A DNA stretch of 64,000 nucleotides, taken from CAVWCW01 sp963753615. Lineage in GTDB: Bacteria; Pseudomonadota; Gammaproteobacteria; Chromatiales; Chromatiaceae. How positions within the stretch are numbered: position 1 is the first letter of the stretch; every line of letters begins with the position of its first letter. The stretch lies in the NCBI GenBank assembly GCA_963753615.1, contig CAVWCW010000033.1:8599-72598 (forward strand). Direction: 5' to 3'. The notes beneath the pieces are model-generated. The model saw nothing but the letters and a program-made list of their open reading frames with translations, did not search any database and was not told the DNA's origin. Below are positions 38,243 to 47,750 of the stretch, one piece after another. A program made the translations under genes and the position numbers.

Positions 38243-38857
38243 ATGGCCACTTCCATCCTCCAGACCAGCGCGCCTCCTGCACTCACGCCAACCGACCGAG
38301 ACCTTCGTTATCCGCCTGGCGACCTGGCGATCTGGATCTTTATCCTGGCGGAACTGCTGGTGTTCGCCACCTTCTTCGCCTCCTACGCCTTCGCCCGGCT
38401 AGAGCAACCGGCGCTGTTCGACCACTACCAGGCCAGCCTGAATCGGGACCTGGCCCTGATCAACACCCTGGCCCTGATCACCTCCAGCTACTTTGTGGTG
38501 AGAGCGGTCGCCGCCATCCGCAGCGGCGCGGGCGGGGCCTGCCAAGGCTGGCTCTGGGCGGCAGTGGCCATGGGCGGTCTATTTGTCGTCGTCAAGCTGG
38601 CGGAATACGGCCATCACCTGAACCAGGGGGTTACGCTGAGCACCAATACCTTCTATATGTTCTATTTGTCCCTGACCTTCTTTCATTTCTTACACGTCAT
38701 ACTCGGTATGGTGATCCTGGCTGCGGTGGCGTTGAAGGCTCGGCGAGGGGGCTATAGCGCCGCCGACCATGTGGGCGTGGAGACTGGCGCAAGCTACTGG
38801 CACATGGTGGATTTGGTATGGCTGATTCTGTTTCCCCTGGTCTACGTAATGCGATGA
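38243..38857 (+). CDS. norE: NorE-like cytochrome c oxidase subunit III family protein
   Basis: 204 residues, five membrane helices. The start DRDLRYPPGDLAIWIFILAELLVF and the His-rich LTFFHFLHVILGMVIL match the CoxC-like NorE proteins of nor clusters, which are thought to help assembly or activity of NorCB. The ATG is 65 bases after norB. The stop overlaps the next start by ATGA. Confidence 0.88.
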   Translation: MATSILQTSAPPALTPTDRDLRYPPGDLAIWIFILAELLVFATFFASYAFARLEQPALFDHYQASLNRDLALINTLALITSSYFVVRAVAAIRSGAGGACQGWLWAAVAMGGLFVVVKLAEYGHHLNQGVTLSTNTFYMFYLSLTFFHFLHVILGMVILAAVALKARRGGYSAADHVGVETGASYWHMVDLVWLILFPLVYVMR

Positions 38858-39141
38858 ACAGCGCCGACAGCCGGTCCAGTCGATGCCGCCCGGCCACCCT
38901 GGTTTACGCGGCCATGATCGCACTGACTCTAGTCACCTGGTCGATCGGCAAGGCCGGCGCCTCGGGGCTCGGGGTGTCGCTTCTGGTGCTGTCTCTCGCC
39001 TTGGCGAAGGGCCAGATGGTCGGGGACTGGTTTATCGGACTACGCCCGCTACGGGGCATCTGGCGTTGGGTGATCGTGCTCTGGTTGTTGGTGCCGGGCA
39101 CGCTGATCGCCGTCGCCTTTATCCTGGCACACAGGAACTGA
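38854..39141 (+). CDS. norF: NorF-like small membrane protein (COX subunit IV type)
   Basis: 95 residues with three hydrophobic segments (about 15-32, 35-55, 70-90). The LVTWSIGKAGASGLGVSLL and ALAKGQMVGDWFIGLR stretch match prokaryotic cytochrome c oxidase subunit IV-like/NorF proteins. It overlaps norE by four bases and ends two bases before norQ, so it is part of the operon. The start is the overlapping ATG, not the earlier in-frame one at 38818 that lies inside norE. Confidence 0.75.
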   Translation: MNSADSRSSRCRPATLVYAAMIALTLVTWSIGKAGASGLGVSLLVLSLALAKGQMVGDWFIGLRPLRGIWRWVIVLWLLVPGTLIAVAFILAHRN

Positions 39142-39143
39142 GT

Positions 39144-39950
39144 ATGAACAGCCCCCAGCTACAACCGGTTCCGGAGCAGCTACCCTTCTATCGCCCCCAG
39201 GCGAATGAAATCGCACTCTTCGAGCATGCCTGGCAGCGCCGGTTGCCGATGCTGATCAAGGGCCCAACCGGCTGCGGCAAGACCCGCTTCGTGCGCCATA
39301 TGGCGGCCCGGCTCGGCCGCCCCCTCTACACGGTGGCCTGCCACGACGACCTGACCGCGGCGGATCTGGTGGGACGCCACCTGATCGGCGAGCAAGGCAC
39401 CTATTGGTGCGATGGTCCGCTGACCCGGGCTGTGCGCGAGGGCGCCATCTGTTACCTGGACGAGGTGGTGGAGGCACGCAAGGACACCACCGTGGTGCTG
39501 CACCCGCTTACCGACGACCGCCGTATCCTGCCGCTGGAACGCACCGGCGAGACCCTGCATGCCCCACCGGGCTTTATGCTGGTGATTTCCTACAACCCGG
39601 GTTATCAGAATCTGCTCAAGGGCCTGAAGCCCTCGACCCGACAACGCTTTGTCGCGATGAGCTTCGACTTTCCGGCGCCCGACTTGGAGATCGAGGTGCT
39701 GACGAGCGAAACCGGCATAGCCCCGGAACTGGCGCGACAACTGGTAAGTCTGGCCACCGGGCTGCGCGCACTCAAGGACCAGGACCTGGAAGAAGCCGCC
39801 TCGACGCGACTGCTGGTGTACGCCGCCGCCCTGATCCAAGGCGGTTTCGAACTGCGCGAGGCCTGCCGCGCAGCCCTGGTGGAACCCCTCAGCGACGATC
39901 CAGAGACCCTGCAGGCCCTGATGGAGGTGGTAGATGCCCACCTCGAATGA
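39144..39950 (+). CDS. norQ: NorQ/CbbQ family MoxR-type ATPase
   Basis: 268 residues, cytosolic AAA+ ATPase. Walker A is GPTGCGKTRF (near residues 40-49), Walker B is AICYLDEVVEA and the second region ISYNPGYQNLLKGLKPSTRQRF. It works with NorD to insert the non-heme iron or activate NorB. The Glu of Walker B is present, so the protein should be active. It overlaps the next gene's start by 17 bases. Confidence 0.94.
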   Translation: MNSPQLQPVPEQLPFYRPQANEIALFEHAWQRRLPMLIKGPTGCGKTRFVRHMAARLGRPLYTVACHDDLTAADLVGRHLIGEQGTYWCDGPLTRAVREGAICYLDEVVEARKDTTVVLHPLTDDRRILPLERTGETLHAPPGFMLVISYNPGYQNLLKGLKPSTRQRFVAMSFDFPAPDLEIEVLTSETGIAPELARQLVSLATGLRALKDQDLEEAASTRLLVYAAALIQGGFELREACRAALVEPLSDDPETLQALMEVVDAHLE

Positions 39951-40344
39951 AACCGAGCCCGGTCTCGCCCTGGCCGTAATCGCCGAGGGACTGTACCTGG
40001 CCAATCTGCTGATTCTGCCCGGGTTGGGGTTTTTGATCCTGCTGGCGATCTGGTGGCATCGGCGAAACGATGCGCCTCCTCTGGCCAGCGCTCATCTGTC
40101 CCAAACCCTGGCCGCCAGTCTCTGGGCCGGTGTCCTGCTGATCGTCGCCAACGGGTTGATCCTGCTGCTCGGCGGCTATCGGGGACCCCAGGTCTGGGTA
40201 ATAGTGATCACCTATTTCACCATCTGCCATTCCCTGCTCGTGGTCTGCGGCGCCTACGGCCTGGCCAAGGCCATAGCCGGCCAGTGCTGGCGTTACCCGT
40301 TGCTGGGCCCACCACTACCGCGCGGTTGCCCCTCGGGCCCATGA
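39934..40344 (+). CDS. Small membrane protein of the nor cluster (DUF4870-like)
   Basis: 136 residues with three or four membrane helices (about 22-43, 55-80, 88-105). The sequence LAVIAEGLYLANLLILPGLGFLILLAI and LIVANGLILLLGGY resembles short inner-membrane proteins of the DUF4870 type. It overlaps norQ by 17 bases and the polyferredoxin by four (ATGA), so it is tightly coupled to the nor operon. Its role is not known. Confidence 0.6.
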   Translation: MPTSNETEPGLALAVIAEGLYLANLLILPGLGFLILLAIWWHRRNDAPPLASAHLSQTLAASLWAGVLLIVANGLILLLGGYRGPQVWVIVITYFTICHSLLVVCGAYGLAKAIAGQCWRYPLLGPPLPRGCPSGP

Positions 40345-41339
40345 GCCGACACGCCCTGCAAAAGCGCCGGGGCTGGTTTCAGGCCGGCTTCTTCCTGCTC
40401 TTCGTGCTCGCCCCACCCCTGGATATCCTGCGTATCGACCTGACCCGGGGCCACGCGATCCTGCTCGGCCAGGACTGGACGCTCGGCATCGACGCCTTCC
40501 TGGCCGGCGAGGCGGGTATCGGCAGCGCCGCCCTCAACCTGTTCCTGCGCGGCTTCCTGCCCCTGTTCGGCGGCGGCGCGCTGCTGCTTTGGATCGCCTG
40601 GCGCTTCGGGCGGCTTTACTGCGGCTGGCTCTGCCCCCACTTCTCGGTGGTCGAACTGATCAACGGCCTGATGCGGCGGGCCAGCGGCAAACTCAGTCTA
40701 TGGGACCCCAAAACCCTGCCGGAGCGGAATCCGGACGGCAGCCGCGTCCACCCCGACCCCTGGTACTGGCCCCCTACCCTGCTCGCAGTGGTCGGTTTCG
40801 CTTTCCTTTGGGCACTGGTATTGCTGACCTACCTGCTGCCGCCCGCGGAGATCTACCCCAACCTGCTCAACGGTCAGTTGACCCGCAACCAAACCCTGTT
40901 TCTGAGCGCCGCCACGCTGGCCCTGAGCGTGGAATTTCTGTTCGCCCGCCACCTATTCTGCCGTTTCGCCTGCGCCGTGGGCCTGTTCCAGAGCCTGGCC
41001 TGGATGGGCAACCGCAAGGCCATGGTGGTGGGGTTCGATACCCGGCGGGCCGGCGCCTGCAAAAGCTGCAACAACGCCTGCGATCACGCCTGCCCGATGC
41101 GTCTCAAGCCCCGCACCGTCAAGCGAAGCATGTTTACCTGCACCGAGTGCGCCCAATGCATTTCCGCCTGCACCCAGGTCCAAAACGGCAGGACCGAACA
41201 AAGCCTGCTGCGCTGGGTGGCGGGAGACTGCGCCCTAGCGGTGGTCACCGGGAGACCCGCCGGGACCAGCGATTGCTTTGCCCCGAAACAACCCCGGCAA
41301 GCCGGCGCCCCCACTGCACACCGCAGCGCCGGCGGCTGA
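40341..41339 (+). CDS. Membrane polyferredoxin (CcoG/NapH/NosR-C-terminal type)
   Basis: 332 residues. About five membrane helices and two Cys motifs of the NapH type near helices (YCGWLCPHF, RFACAVG), then two 4Fe-4S ferredoxin motifs, CKSCNNACDHACPMR and CTECAQCISACTQ. This is the family of CcoG (RdxA) and of the C-terminal part of NosR. It should bring electrons across the membrane or help metal maturation. Its placement inside the nor operon, coupled to the neighbours by ATGA, is unusual. The last ~25 residues are low-complexity. Confidence 0.8.
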   Translation: MSRHALQKRRGWFQAGFFLLFVLAPPLDILRIDLTRGHAILLGQDWTLGIDAFLAGEAGIGSAALNLFLRGFLPLFGGGALLLWIAWRFGRLYCGWLCPHFSVVELINGLMRRASGKLSLWDPKTLPERNPDGSRVHPDPWYWPPTLLAVVGFAFLWALVLLTYLLPPAEIYPNLLNGQLTRNQTLFLSAATLALSVEFLFARHLFCRFACAVGLFQSLAWMGNRKAMVVGFDTRRAGACKSCNNACDHACPMRLKPRTVKRSMFTCTECAQCISACTQVQNGRTEQSLLRWVAGDCALAVVTGRPAGTSDCFAPKQPRQAGAPTAHRSAGG

Positions 41340-41352
41340 GCGGGCAGTCCCC

Positions 41353-43185
41353 ATGGAAGAACAGGTCGGCGCACTCTGGCACAGATTCGTCACCCGCCTG
41401 GCGGAGCGCCGGTTTCCGGCGGCCCGAGTCGAGCTCAGGCAGGTCGAGCGCACCTTGGGGATACTGTTCCGCGCCTTGGGCGGCGACGGCGGGCTGCAGA
41501 TAACCAGCGCCGAGGCTGTCGAACACGGCGCTAGAAGAACTTGGCAGCAACGCCTGGCGGGCAACCAGGGCAAGGCGGCGCTGGCTTGGCGCGACGACAA
41601 CTATCTGCGCCTGCCGCCGGCTATCGATTGGCTGCCGCTTCCGGAACTCAACCGCGATCTCTACCTTTGGCTCGCCGCCCTGGCGGTGGGCGACCGGGGC
41701 GAACCCGAAGACTGGTTTCGCAAGAATCAACGCCTCACCCGCCGAACCCTGGCCCGGTATCCCGGCCTTACCCAACGCTATCGGCGCCTGAGCGAGGCCC
41801 ATCTGGCCCTGCGCCCTAACCCCGCGAAGCTACCGCGGGCCGAAGCCGCGGCCGAATCGGCGCTGCGCCAAGCCATTGCCGACCCCGGCAGCCGCGACCG
41901 GCTGCCGCCCTGCAAGCGTCCACCCTACCCGGTGCCTCTCTGGCTGCACCCCTCGCCCCCCAACCCACAGCCGGGGGCCTGCGCCCCCGACCCGAAGGCG
42001 CAGAGCAGCCGACCCAAAGGGGCTCAGCGAACGCTTGACCAGCTAAGACGCCAGGCGGAGCGGGCCGCAGAGCCCGACAGCGACCGCGGCTTGGTAAGCA
42101 TCCGAATGGAAAACATCTTCACCTGGGGCGAATTCGTCAAGGTGGACCGGGGCTCGGAAGACGAGGAGGACTTGGACCGCGCCGAGGCCGTCGCCCGGGA
42201 CCTGGACCGGCTGGCGGTCAGCCGCGGCGGCAAACGCGCCGCTGCCACCCTGAAATTCGACCTCGACCTTCCGGCCGAGGCCGAAGACGACCTGATCCTG
42301 TCTGACGGCATCCGCCTGCCCGAATGGGACTGGAAGCAACGTCGCCTGCAGCCCGAGCATTGCCGCATCCAGCCGATGCTGGCGGCGGACGCGTCCCCGT
42401 GCGCCCTGCCCCCGCGCCTGCAGCGCACCGCCAAGCGCCTGCGCAACCAGTTTCAGGCCCTAGCTCCCGCCCGAGTCTGGTACGGCGCGCAACCCGACGG
42501 CCAGGAAGTCGACCTCGACGCCTATCTGCGCTTCGCTACCGGCCGCGCTGCCGGCAGAGGCGCCGGCGGCGACGCCCTGTACCGGGAAATGCGCGCCGGC
42601 GCCCGCGACCTGGCCTGCCTGTTGCTTGCCGACCTGTCGCTCTCCACCGACACCTGGATCGATGACTATCAGCGGGTGATCGACGTCATCCGCGACAGCC
42701 TTTTTCTGTTCGCCGAGTCCCTGACCGCCACCGGGGACCGCTTCGGCGTCTACGGCTTTTCGTCGCGCAAACGCGATCCGGTGCGCGTACACACCCTCAA
42801 GGAGTTCGACGAAACCTACGGCCCCCGGGTGCGCGGGCGCATCCAGGCCATCAAGCCCGGCTTCTATACCCGCATGGGGGCCGGAATCCGTTACGCTGCC
42901 GAGTTGCTCAAGCCACAACCGGCCAGCCGCCGCCTGCTGCTGCTGCTGAGCGACGGCAAACCCAACGACCTGGACCGCTACGAGGGCCGCTACGGGATCG
43001 AGGATACGCGCCAAGCGGTAATCGAAGCCCGCCGTTGCGGCCTGCAGCCTTTTTGCGTCACCATCGACAACAAGGGCAGCGACTACCTGCCCTACCTGTT
43101 CGGCAACGGCGGCTATGTGGTAATCCGCAACCCGGCCGAGCTGCCCAAACGCCTGCCTCTGCTGTACGCCCAACTCACGGCCTGA
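41353..43185 (+). CDS. norD: Nitric oxide reductase activation protein NorD
   Basis: 610 residues, cytosolic. A von Willebrand factor A domain occupies the C-terminal third: LADLSLSTDTW carries the MIDAS DxSxS, and LLLLSDGKPNDLDRYEG the second metal motif. It partners NorQ to activate NorCB. The ATG at 41353 starts 13 bases after the polyferredoxin stop. The N-terminal half is less conserved and rich in Arg and Asp/Glu. Frame intact. Confidence 0.93.
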   Translation: MEEQVGALWHRFVTRLAERRFPAARVELRQVERTLGILFRALGGDGGLQITSAEAVEHGARRTWQQRLAGNQGKAALAWRDDNYLRLPPAIDWLPLPELNRDLYLWLAALAVGDRGEPEDWFRKNQRLTRRTLARYPGLTQRYRRLSEAHLALRPNPAKLPRAEAAAESALRQAIADPGSRDRLPPCKRPPYPVPLWLHPSPPNPQPGACAPDPKAQSSRPKGAQRTLDQLRRQAERAAEPDSDRGLVSIRMENIFTWGEFVKVDRGSEDEEDLDRAEAVARDLDRLAVSRGGKRAAATLKFDLDLPAEAEDDLILSDGIRLPEWDWKQRRLQPEHCRIQPMLAADASPCALPPRLQRTAKRLRNQFQALAPARVWYGAQPDGQEVDLDAYLRFATGRAAGRGAGGDALYREMRAGARDLACLLLADLSLSTDTWIDDYQRVIDVIRDSLFLFAESLTATGDRFGVYGFSSRKRDPVRVHTLKEFDETYGPRVRGRIQAIKPGFYTRMGAGIRYAAELLKPQPASRRLLLLLSDGKPNDLDRYEGRYGIEDTRQAVIEARRCGLQPFCVTIDNKGSDYLPYLFGNGGYVVIRNPAELPKRLPLLYAQLTA

Positions 43186-43276
43186 GAAGCCCGCGCGCAC
43201 CCGCCGAGCCACCAAATTTCGGCCTCCGGTCGGATGCGTTACAGTAGGGAGAAGAGCCAAGCGGGAGGGTTATTCA

Positions 43277-44053
43277 ATGGCAGATGCTCGCAACGCAGTG
43301 GCGGCAGACCGGCTATACCACCCTTACTGGCGCCACGCCGCCAATTTTCTGGGTGTCGCCTTTGCGCTGGTGTTCGGCGCGACGACGACCTGGTTGATGG
43401 GATGGGACGAGCGTCTCACCCTGGCGCTGTTTGCAGTGGCGGCGACACCGGCTCTGGTGAGTCTCCTGATCGCAAGCATGAGTTTCGTCACCGATCGCCG
43501 CCTGCGCAGGCTATTGCAGGAAGACGCTGTTTTTTCCTGGCGCTACGACGATGCGGAATGGGCCAACTACCTGAGCAGGAACCAGCGTGATTCCCGCCGG
43601 GCCGGGCCGGCCGTAACTGCGGCCATGCTATTCATCGGCTTTATCTTCTCCGGCATGGCCCATCTCGACGGCCAACGGTATTTCGGTTCGTCGCTGAATA
43701 CCTGGCTGCTGCCCTGTGGCATCGGGGCATTGGTCGGCGCTGCGGCCTGGGCACTTATCCGCTGGAACCAGGATGCCACCAGACGTCGAATGCGAAAGCT
43801 AGGCGGACGTTTTCTGCTGGGCCCTTCAGGCTTTTACATCACCGGGCAGTTCCGACCTCTGTCCGGGTATGGTCAGACGCTTACCGAACTTCGCATCGAT
43901 GCGGGTGAACCGAACGATTTGGTGTTCCGCTATTCCGTGAATGCCGGTCGTTATTCCGACGAACAGGAGGTCCGGATACCGGTGCCGCAGGGGCGACTCA
44001 AGGAAGTGCAGGAGACCCTGGAACAGTTGGAAACCAGCGCGGCAGCTTCCTGA
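43277..44053 (+). CDS. Membrane protein with cytoplasmic C-terminal domain, unknown function
   Basis: 258 residues. Two pairs of membrane helices (about 23-65 and 112-155) and a C-terminal soluble part (about 170-258) with FLLGPSGFYITGQF and EVRIPVPQGRLKEVQETLEQL. The pattern (four helices then a beta-rich tail) is common among unnamed inner-membrane proteins. It has its own start 90 bases after norD. It converges with the small membrane gene at 44084. No family is recognised. Confidence 0.6.
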   Translation: MADARNAVAADRLYHPYWRHAANFLGVAFALVFGATTTWLMGWDERLTLALFAVAATPALVSLLIASMSFVTDRRLRRLLQEDAVFSWRYDDAEWANYLSRNQRDSRRAGPAVTAAMLFIGFIFSGMAHLDGQRYFGSSLNTWLLPCGIGALVGAAAWALIRWNQDATRRRMRKLGGRFLLGPSGFYITGQFRPLSGYGQTLTELRIDAGEPNDLVFRYSVNAGRYSDEQEVRIPVPQGRLKEVQETLEQLETSAAAS

Positions 44054-44083
44054 GCATTATCCAGGGGCGCTGACGCCAATGGA

Positions 44084-44506
44084 TCACAGCAACGGGAAAA
44101 TTACCGCAAAGAATCCGAAAAGCAATACGGCCCAAACCAGGGTGGCGAGAAACGCTAACCCAATTGGATTGTTGTGCTTCACAAACAGAAATGGAAGCAA
44201 CAACACAATACCGATGACCGGCAGGGCGCTGGTCGACATTAGCGCCGCGCGGGCGATGCTGAGGTCATCGCCTTCATCCTGCAACTGCAGCAGCCTCTCG
44301 GCGACGAAACCATAGATTCCAAACACCACCGGCAACAACCAGAGTGCGCTTAGCTGAATCAATTGCTCTTCGCTAAGTTCGTCAAAAGCGACCCCGTATA
44401 CGTATAAAGCACCGATTACCCCGCCCGCGATGGCGGCCTGGTAGAGGCCTCGGTATGACGCGCGCGGCTGGCTGCGATGATCTTGCGACGGCATATTCGG
44501 CATCAT
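44084..44506 (-). CDS. Small four-helix membrane protein, unknown function
   Basis: 140 residues with about four membrane helices: AAIAGGVIGALYVYGVAF (about 25-42), QLSALWLLPVVFGIYGFVAE, ALPVIGIVLLLPFLFV and FLATLVWAVLLFGFFAVIF. The ATG at 44506 starts MMPNMPSQDH; a later in-frame ATG (MPSQDHRS) is possible. It stands alone and converges with the gene at 43277. No family is recognised. Confidence 0.5.
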   Translation of the reverse strand: MMPNMPSQDHRSQPRASYRGLYQAAIAGGVIGALYVYGVAFDELSEEQLIQLSALWLLPVVFGIYGFVAERLLQLQDEGDDLSIARAALMSTSALPVIGIVLLLPFLFVKHNNPIGLAFLATLVWAVLLFGFFAVIFPLL

Positions 44507-45107
44507 GCGTTCCAGCTTAGCAGTAGACTTGCCTTATCAGGGCACGGGGCTGTTTCTGAGTCAACCCCCGACACGCTTAGACTTGCAACGAACGCTTAAC
44601 CAGGTGGTTCAGAAACAGCACCATCCTAAGCAGGGTGAGACAGCGGTTGCGGTTGAAGCGGGGCTGGCTCGCTATCCCTGAGTGAGACGAGCATTTTGGC
44701 ATGGTGCTTGCCCTGCCCCGGTTGGCTCAAAGCGCGTTATCAACGGGTCCTTCGACTCAAGGTTGCGCGCTAAATTATTCACGAATAGACAATGGGTCAA
44801 TTCCTGACACCCCCTCAACTTGACGGCATTGCGGGCAGTGAGGCCTGACGCCACACCGGCCACGGGCGTGTCTCCTCGCCTGCCGGAAACCGAATCGCTC
44901 CCTAGCCCGCCACACAGCAGGCAGTGAGCCGACGAGGTTTTCCGTCGCCGATTGATATATGTCATGAAACCTTTCACTTCCCTAGCCGTCGCTATTTCCC
45001 TGCGACCAGAACGCCATTCCCTTGTTCTATCATTAATTACGCAGCGCCAGTTGGGGTTTTTGTGTCTTGTTGCTTGCTGAGGAAGCAAATTGGCCGGAGA
45101 TCGGATT
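44507..45107. other. Gene-poor stretch with a possible IS4-type remnant
   Basis: About 600 bases without an intact gene. A short stretch at 44577-44690 looks like an IS4-family transposase fragment (annotated separately). The rest contains weak open frames on both strands, none with a family match or ribosome-binding site. GC is lower than average here, and the lower-GC gene pair follows. Confidence 0.4.
44577..44690 (-). pseudogene. Possible IS4-family transposase N-terminal fragment
   Basis: In one minus-strand frame the translation reads RFNRNRCLTLLRMVLFLNHL then VKRSLQV and a stop. This resembles the helical N-terminal part (about residues 30-70) of IS4/Tn5-type transposases. No DDE part, inverted repeats or start codon is visible. 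It is a remnant at most. Confidence 0.35.
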
Positions 45108-47542
45108 ATGAGCAGGAATCACTTTTTCTTTACCCTTTTCTCGGGTCTGATGCTTTACGCAACGACGGCCTTTGGCGGAAGCCCAACCTTAGTAAGCTCC
45201 AGCCCTGCGAACGGGGCTGCCAATGTCCCATTATCGCATGGAACCATTGTCTTGCGATTCAGTGAAAACATGAAGATGAGCAGCTGGTCCTTAATGGAAT
45301 CAAAGGCCCACCCGTTCCCTCCAATACTGCCGATCGAGGAACCTTGGATCGATCCTTTGACATTCGAGTTTCAGGTCAAGACGCTTCAGCCCAACACAAC
45401 CTATGCCATACAACTCAACGGAGAAAAGAGGAAAGGATTTATTTCCTCGGCGGATCAATCACCGCTGCCGATAACCACCATTACTTTTACGACGGCAACC
45501 CAAGGGTCGCGGCTCCACCGGGGACCACTCGGGACACACCGTCAAGCATAGGGATGTCGCCGCCCCTTCAACCCGCACCGGCCGTCAAGCCGGTAGGAAT
45601 TGCTCCCGGTTGGCGTTTCAAAGTGACGCGTTCCACAGGCATGGAGGGCAACGAGACCTATCAGTCCGGAGAGCAGGCACCATTCCGCGTGTTTCAGAAA
45701 ATCGTTTTCATCGAGGAAGTATCCAGGACCAGCGGCGCTGAGATCCAGGAAGCCACCCGGCAAATCGAGTCCGCCCAGCTCCACAGCCTGAACCCGATGT
45801 CTGGTCAGATGGAAGCGGAGGAACTCATTGCCCCCGGCAGCACATTCCTGGTATCTCATACGCCCTACGGCACGACGCTGGTCGACGGCGACTCCGGACA
45901 GGAAGTCTGGGACCCCGAGGTCGCTTCGGCCTTCTCCCCGCCTTTGGTGCCCAGACTATGGCCCGAAGGCGAGCTGCGCGTCGGCCAAAAATGGTCTTAT
46001 CAGGGCTCTGAACTGGTCAATAGAATTGCCCTGATCGACGCCCTCGGTGGGAAGATCGATCTGCAGATCGACGAAATAAAGGCGGAACCATCCACTGGGC
46101 TCGATACCGCGGCGATACGCGGCAAGCTTCGGACCAAGGTCGACTTGGGGGTCGTCGTCCTGGATTTCGACGCCAAGGTGGAGATCGATCTGCCCTTAGC
46201 AGTGGGTATCCCGTTCATGGTCAAGTTCGAAGGCCAGTTATCCGGCGCGGGAGAAGCGGAAGACGAACGCGGGCAGCCGGTTAACTACCAGATTCAGGGA
46301 ACGGGGTCGGTGCTGCAAGTGACACAGCCCTCGGACAAAGTACTTGCGGCCGCCGGTGCGCAACTATCTGGTCAGGACGAGCCGGTTGATACAACCGGTG
46401 CGCTTCGGGTACCGATTCCCGGGAACATGGGGCAGCCTAATCGAGGCGGCGGGGCAGTGAATCTACGTTCGCAAACAACGGACAGCGACATTGCCCCTCC
46501 GCGCACGAATAAAACTGGTCCGGTTTACCGCTATCGAATCTACGAAGACAACACTGAACGGGCCTTTACTGTTCTGATCCCGGAGGGCTGGCAGACAGAG
46601 GGGGGAATCATGCAGATTCCGCAACACCAAGTGCAGACGGTTGTTGATGGTTGCGGCAAGAAACTCTACTTTTCGATTTACGACCCGTCGACTCAATCTT
46701 ATATCACCTATTTTCCGACCGAAATGTTCCATACCCCGGCACCCGGCACATCAATGATGAATATAACACCGGGCCAGGTATTGAACGGCATGATGCAGAT
46801 GCCCCAGTTAATGACGCCGGCGGAATATGTAGCCCAGATCGTGTTTCCCTCATCCCGCCCGGATGCCAGCAACGTGGAATGGGGAAACACGAAGTCATTG
46901 GGAACCTTGGCGGCCGCCTGGAATCAGGCGTTTCATTCGGAAGATGAAATTCGGCCGCAAGTAATCGCCGAATCCATCGAAGTAGCCTATGACCGTGAGG
47001 GAACTCGGTTTGCGGAGCTTTGGACCGCCCTGATCACCAGCTACAGCGTGCACACATCGACGGTCTGGACCCCTGATTTCGCGGTGGTAGCAGGTGGTCC
47101 GCTGGCTACCGTTGAAAAGATTGCGCCGGTGCTAAAAGCGGTAATAACGTCATTTCGCATGAACCCCACCTGGATGGCCACGACGATCGCGGGATTCGAC
47201 GAATGCACCAAAGGCGTAGCGGCAACCCAGGAGAAGATCCGCGCCCTTGACCGGAAGATTTCAAACCGCTTGGCAAAGGTGCAGAGGGAAATGCGTAGCA
47301 TCGACAATGAGATCGTTGCCGGCCATGACGCCACCCGTTCCTCGATCCAAGAACATGAACACAACACCCTGATGGGGAACGACGAGTACGAAGATACCGC
47401 TACGGGGAATCGCTACATACTCGACCTGGGTTATGAACGCAACTTCACGGACGGTGAAACGATCATACAAACCGACGACTGGCTGTTTGAGCCACCGCCG
47501 GACTATCGGGAAATGAGAAATATCAATATCTCCGACAATTAA
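45108..47542 (+). CDS. Secreted protein with Big_5 (Ig-like) domain and large C-terminal region, one frameshift
   Basis: The ATG at 45108 starts a signal peptide (about 1-24, ending TTAFGG). Residues 25-140 form a Big_5/Ig-like domain: LVSSSPANGAANVPLSHGT, IVLRFSENMKMSSW, LQPNTTYAIQL. Near 45505 the frame shifts (one lost base or equivalent) and goes on through APPGTTRDTPS into a ~670-residue region. The last third has AFTVLIPEGWQTEGG, matched by the next gene. A coiled-coil-like part (QEKIRALDRKISNRLAKVQ) precedes the C-terminus. It is probably exported to the periplasm or surface. GC is lower than its neighbours, suggesting recent transfer. Confidence 0.6.
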
Positions 47543-47750
47543 GGAGAGTTGATCACTGCGGCGGGTTCTCCAAAACAGCAATGCGCATCGGCCTGATTCT
47601 ATGGGCTGAATCAAAGGAAGCAGGGAAGCTCCCTGCGAACCCGGCGAAGAATATCGACACTGGGTCCGATCGGGTAGGTGATAAGTATCATGTGTAGGAC
47701 GATAGCAGATCCTGTCTACGGGCTCATCCCACTCTAGAAAGGAATACCGA

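Noticed and set aside
44672..45088. Minus-strand open frame of 138 residues in the gene-poor stretch
   Set aside because: No ribosome-binding site, no family match and mixed composition. It may be partly derived from transposon debris but is not supported as a gene.
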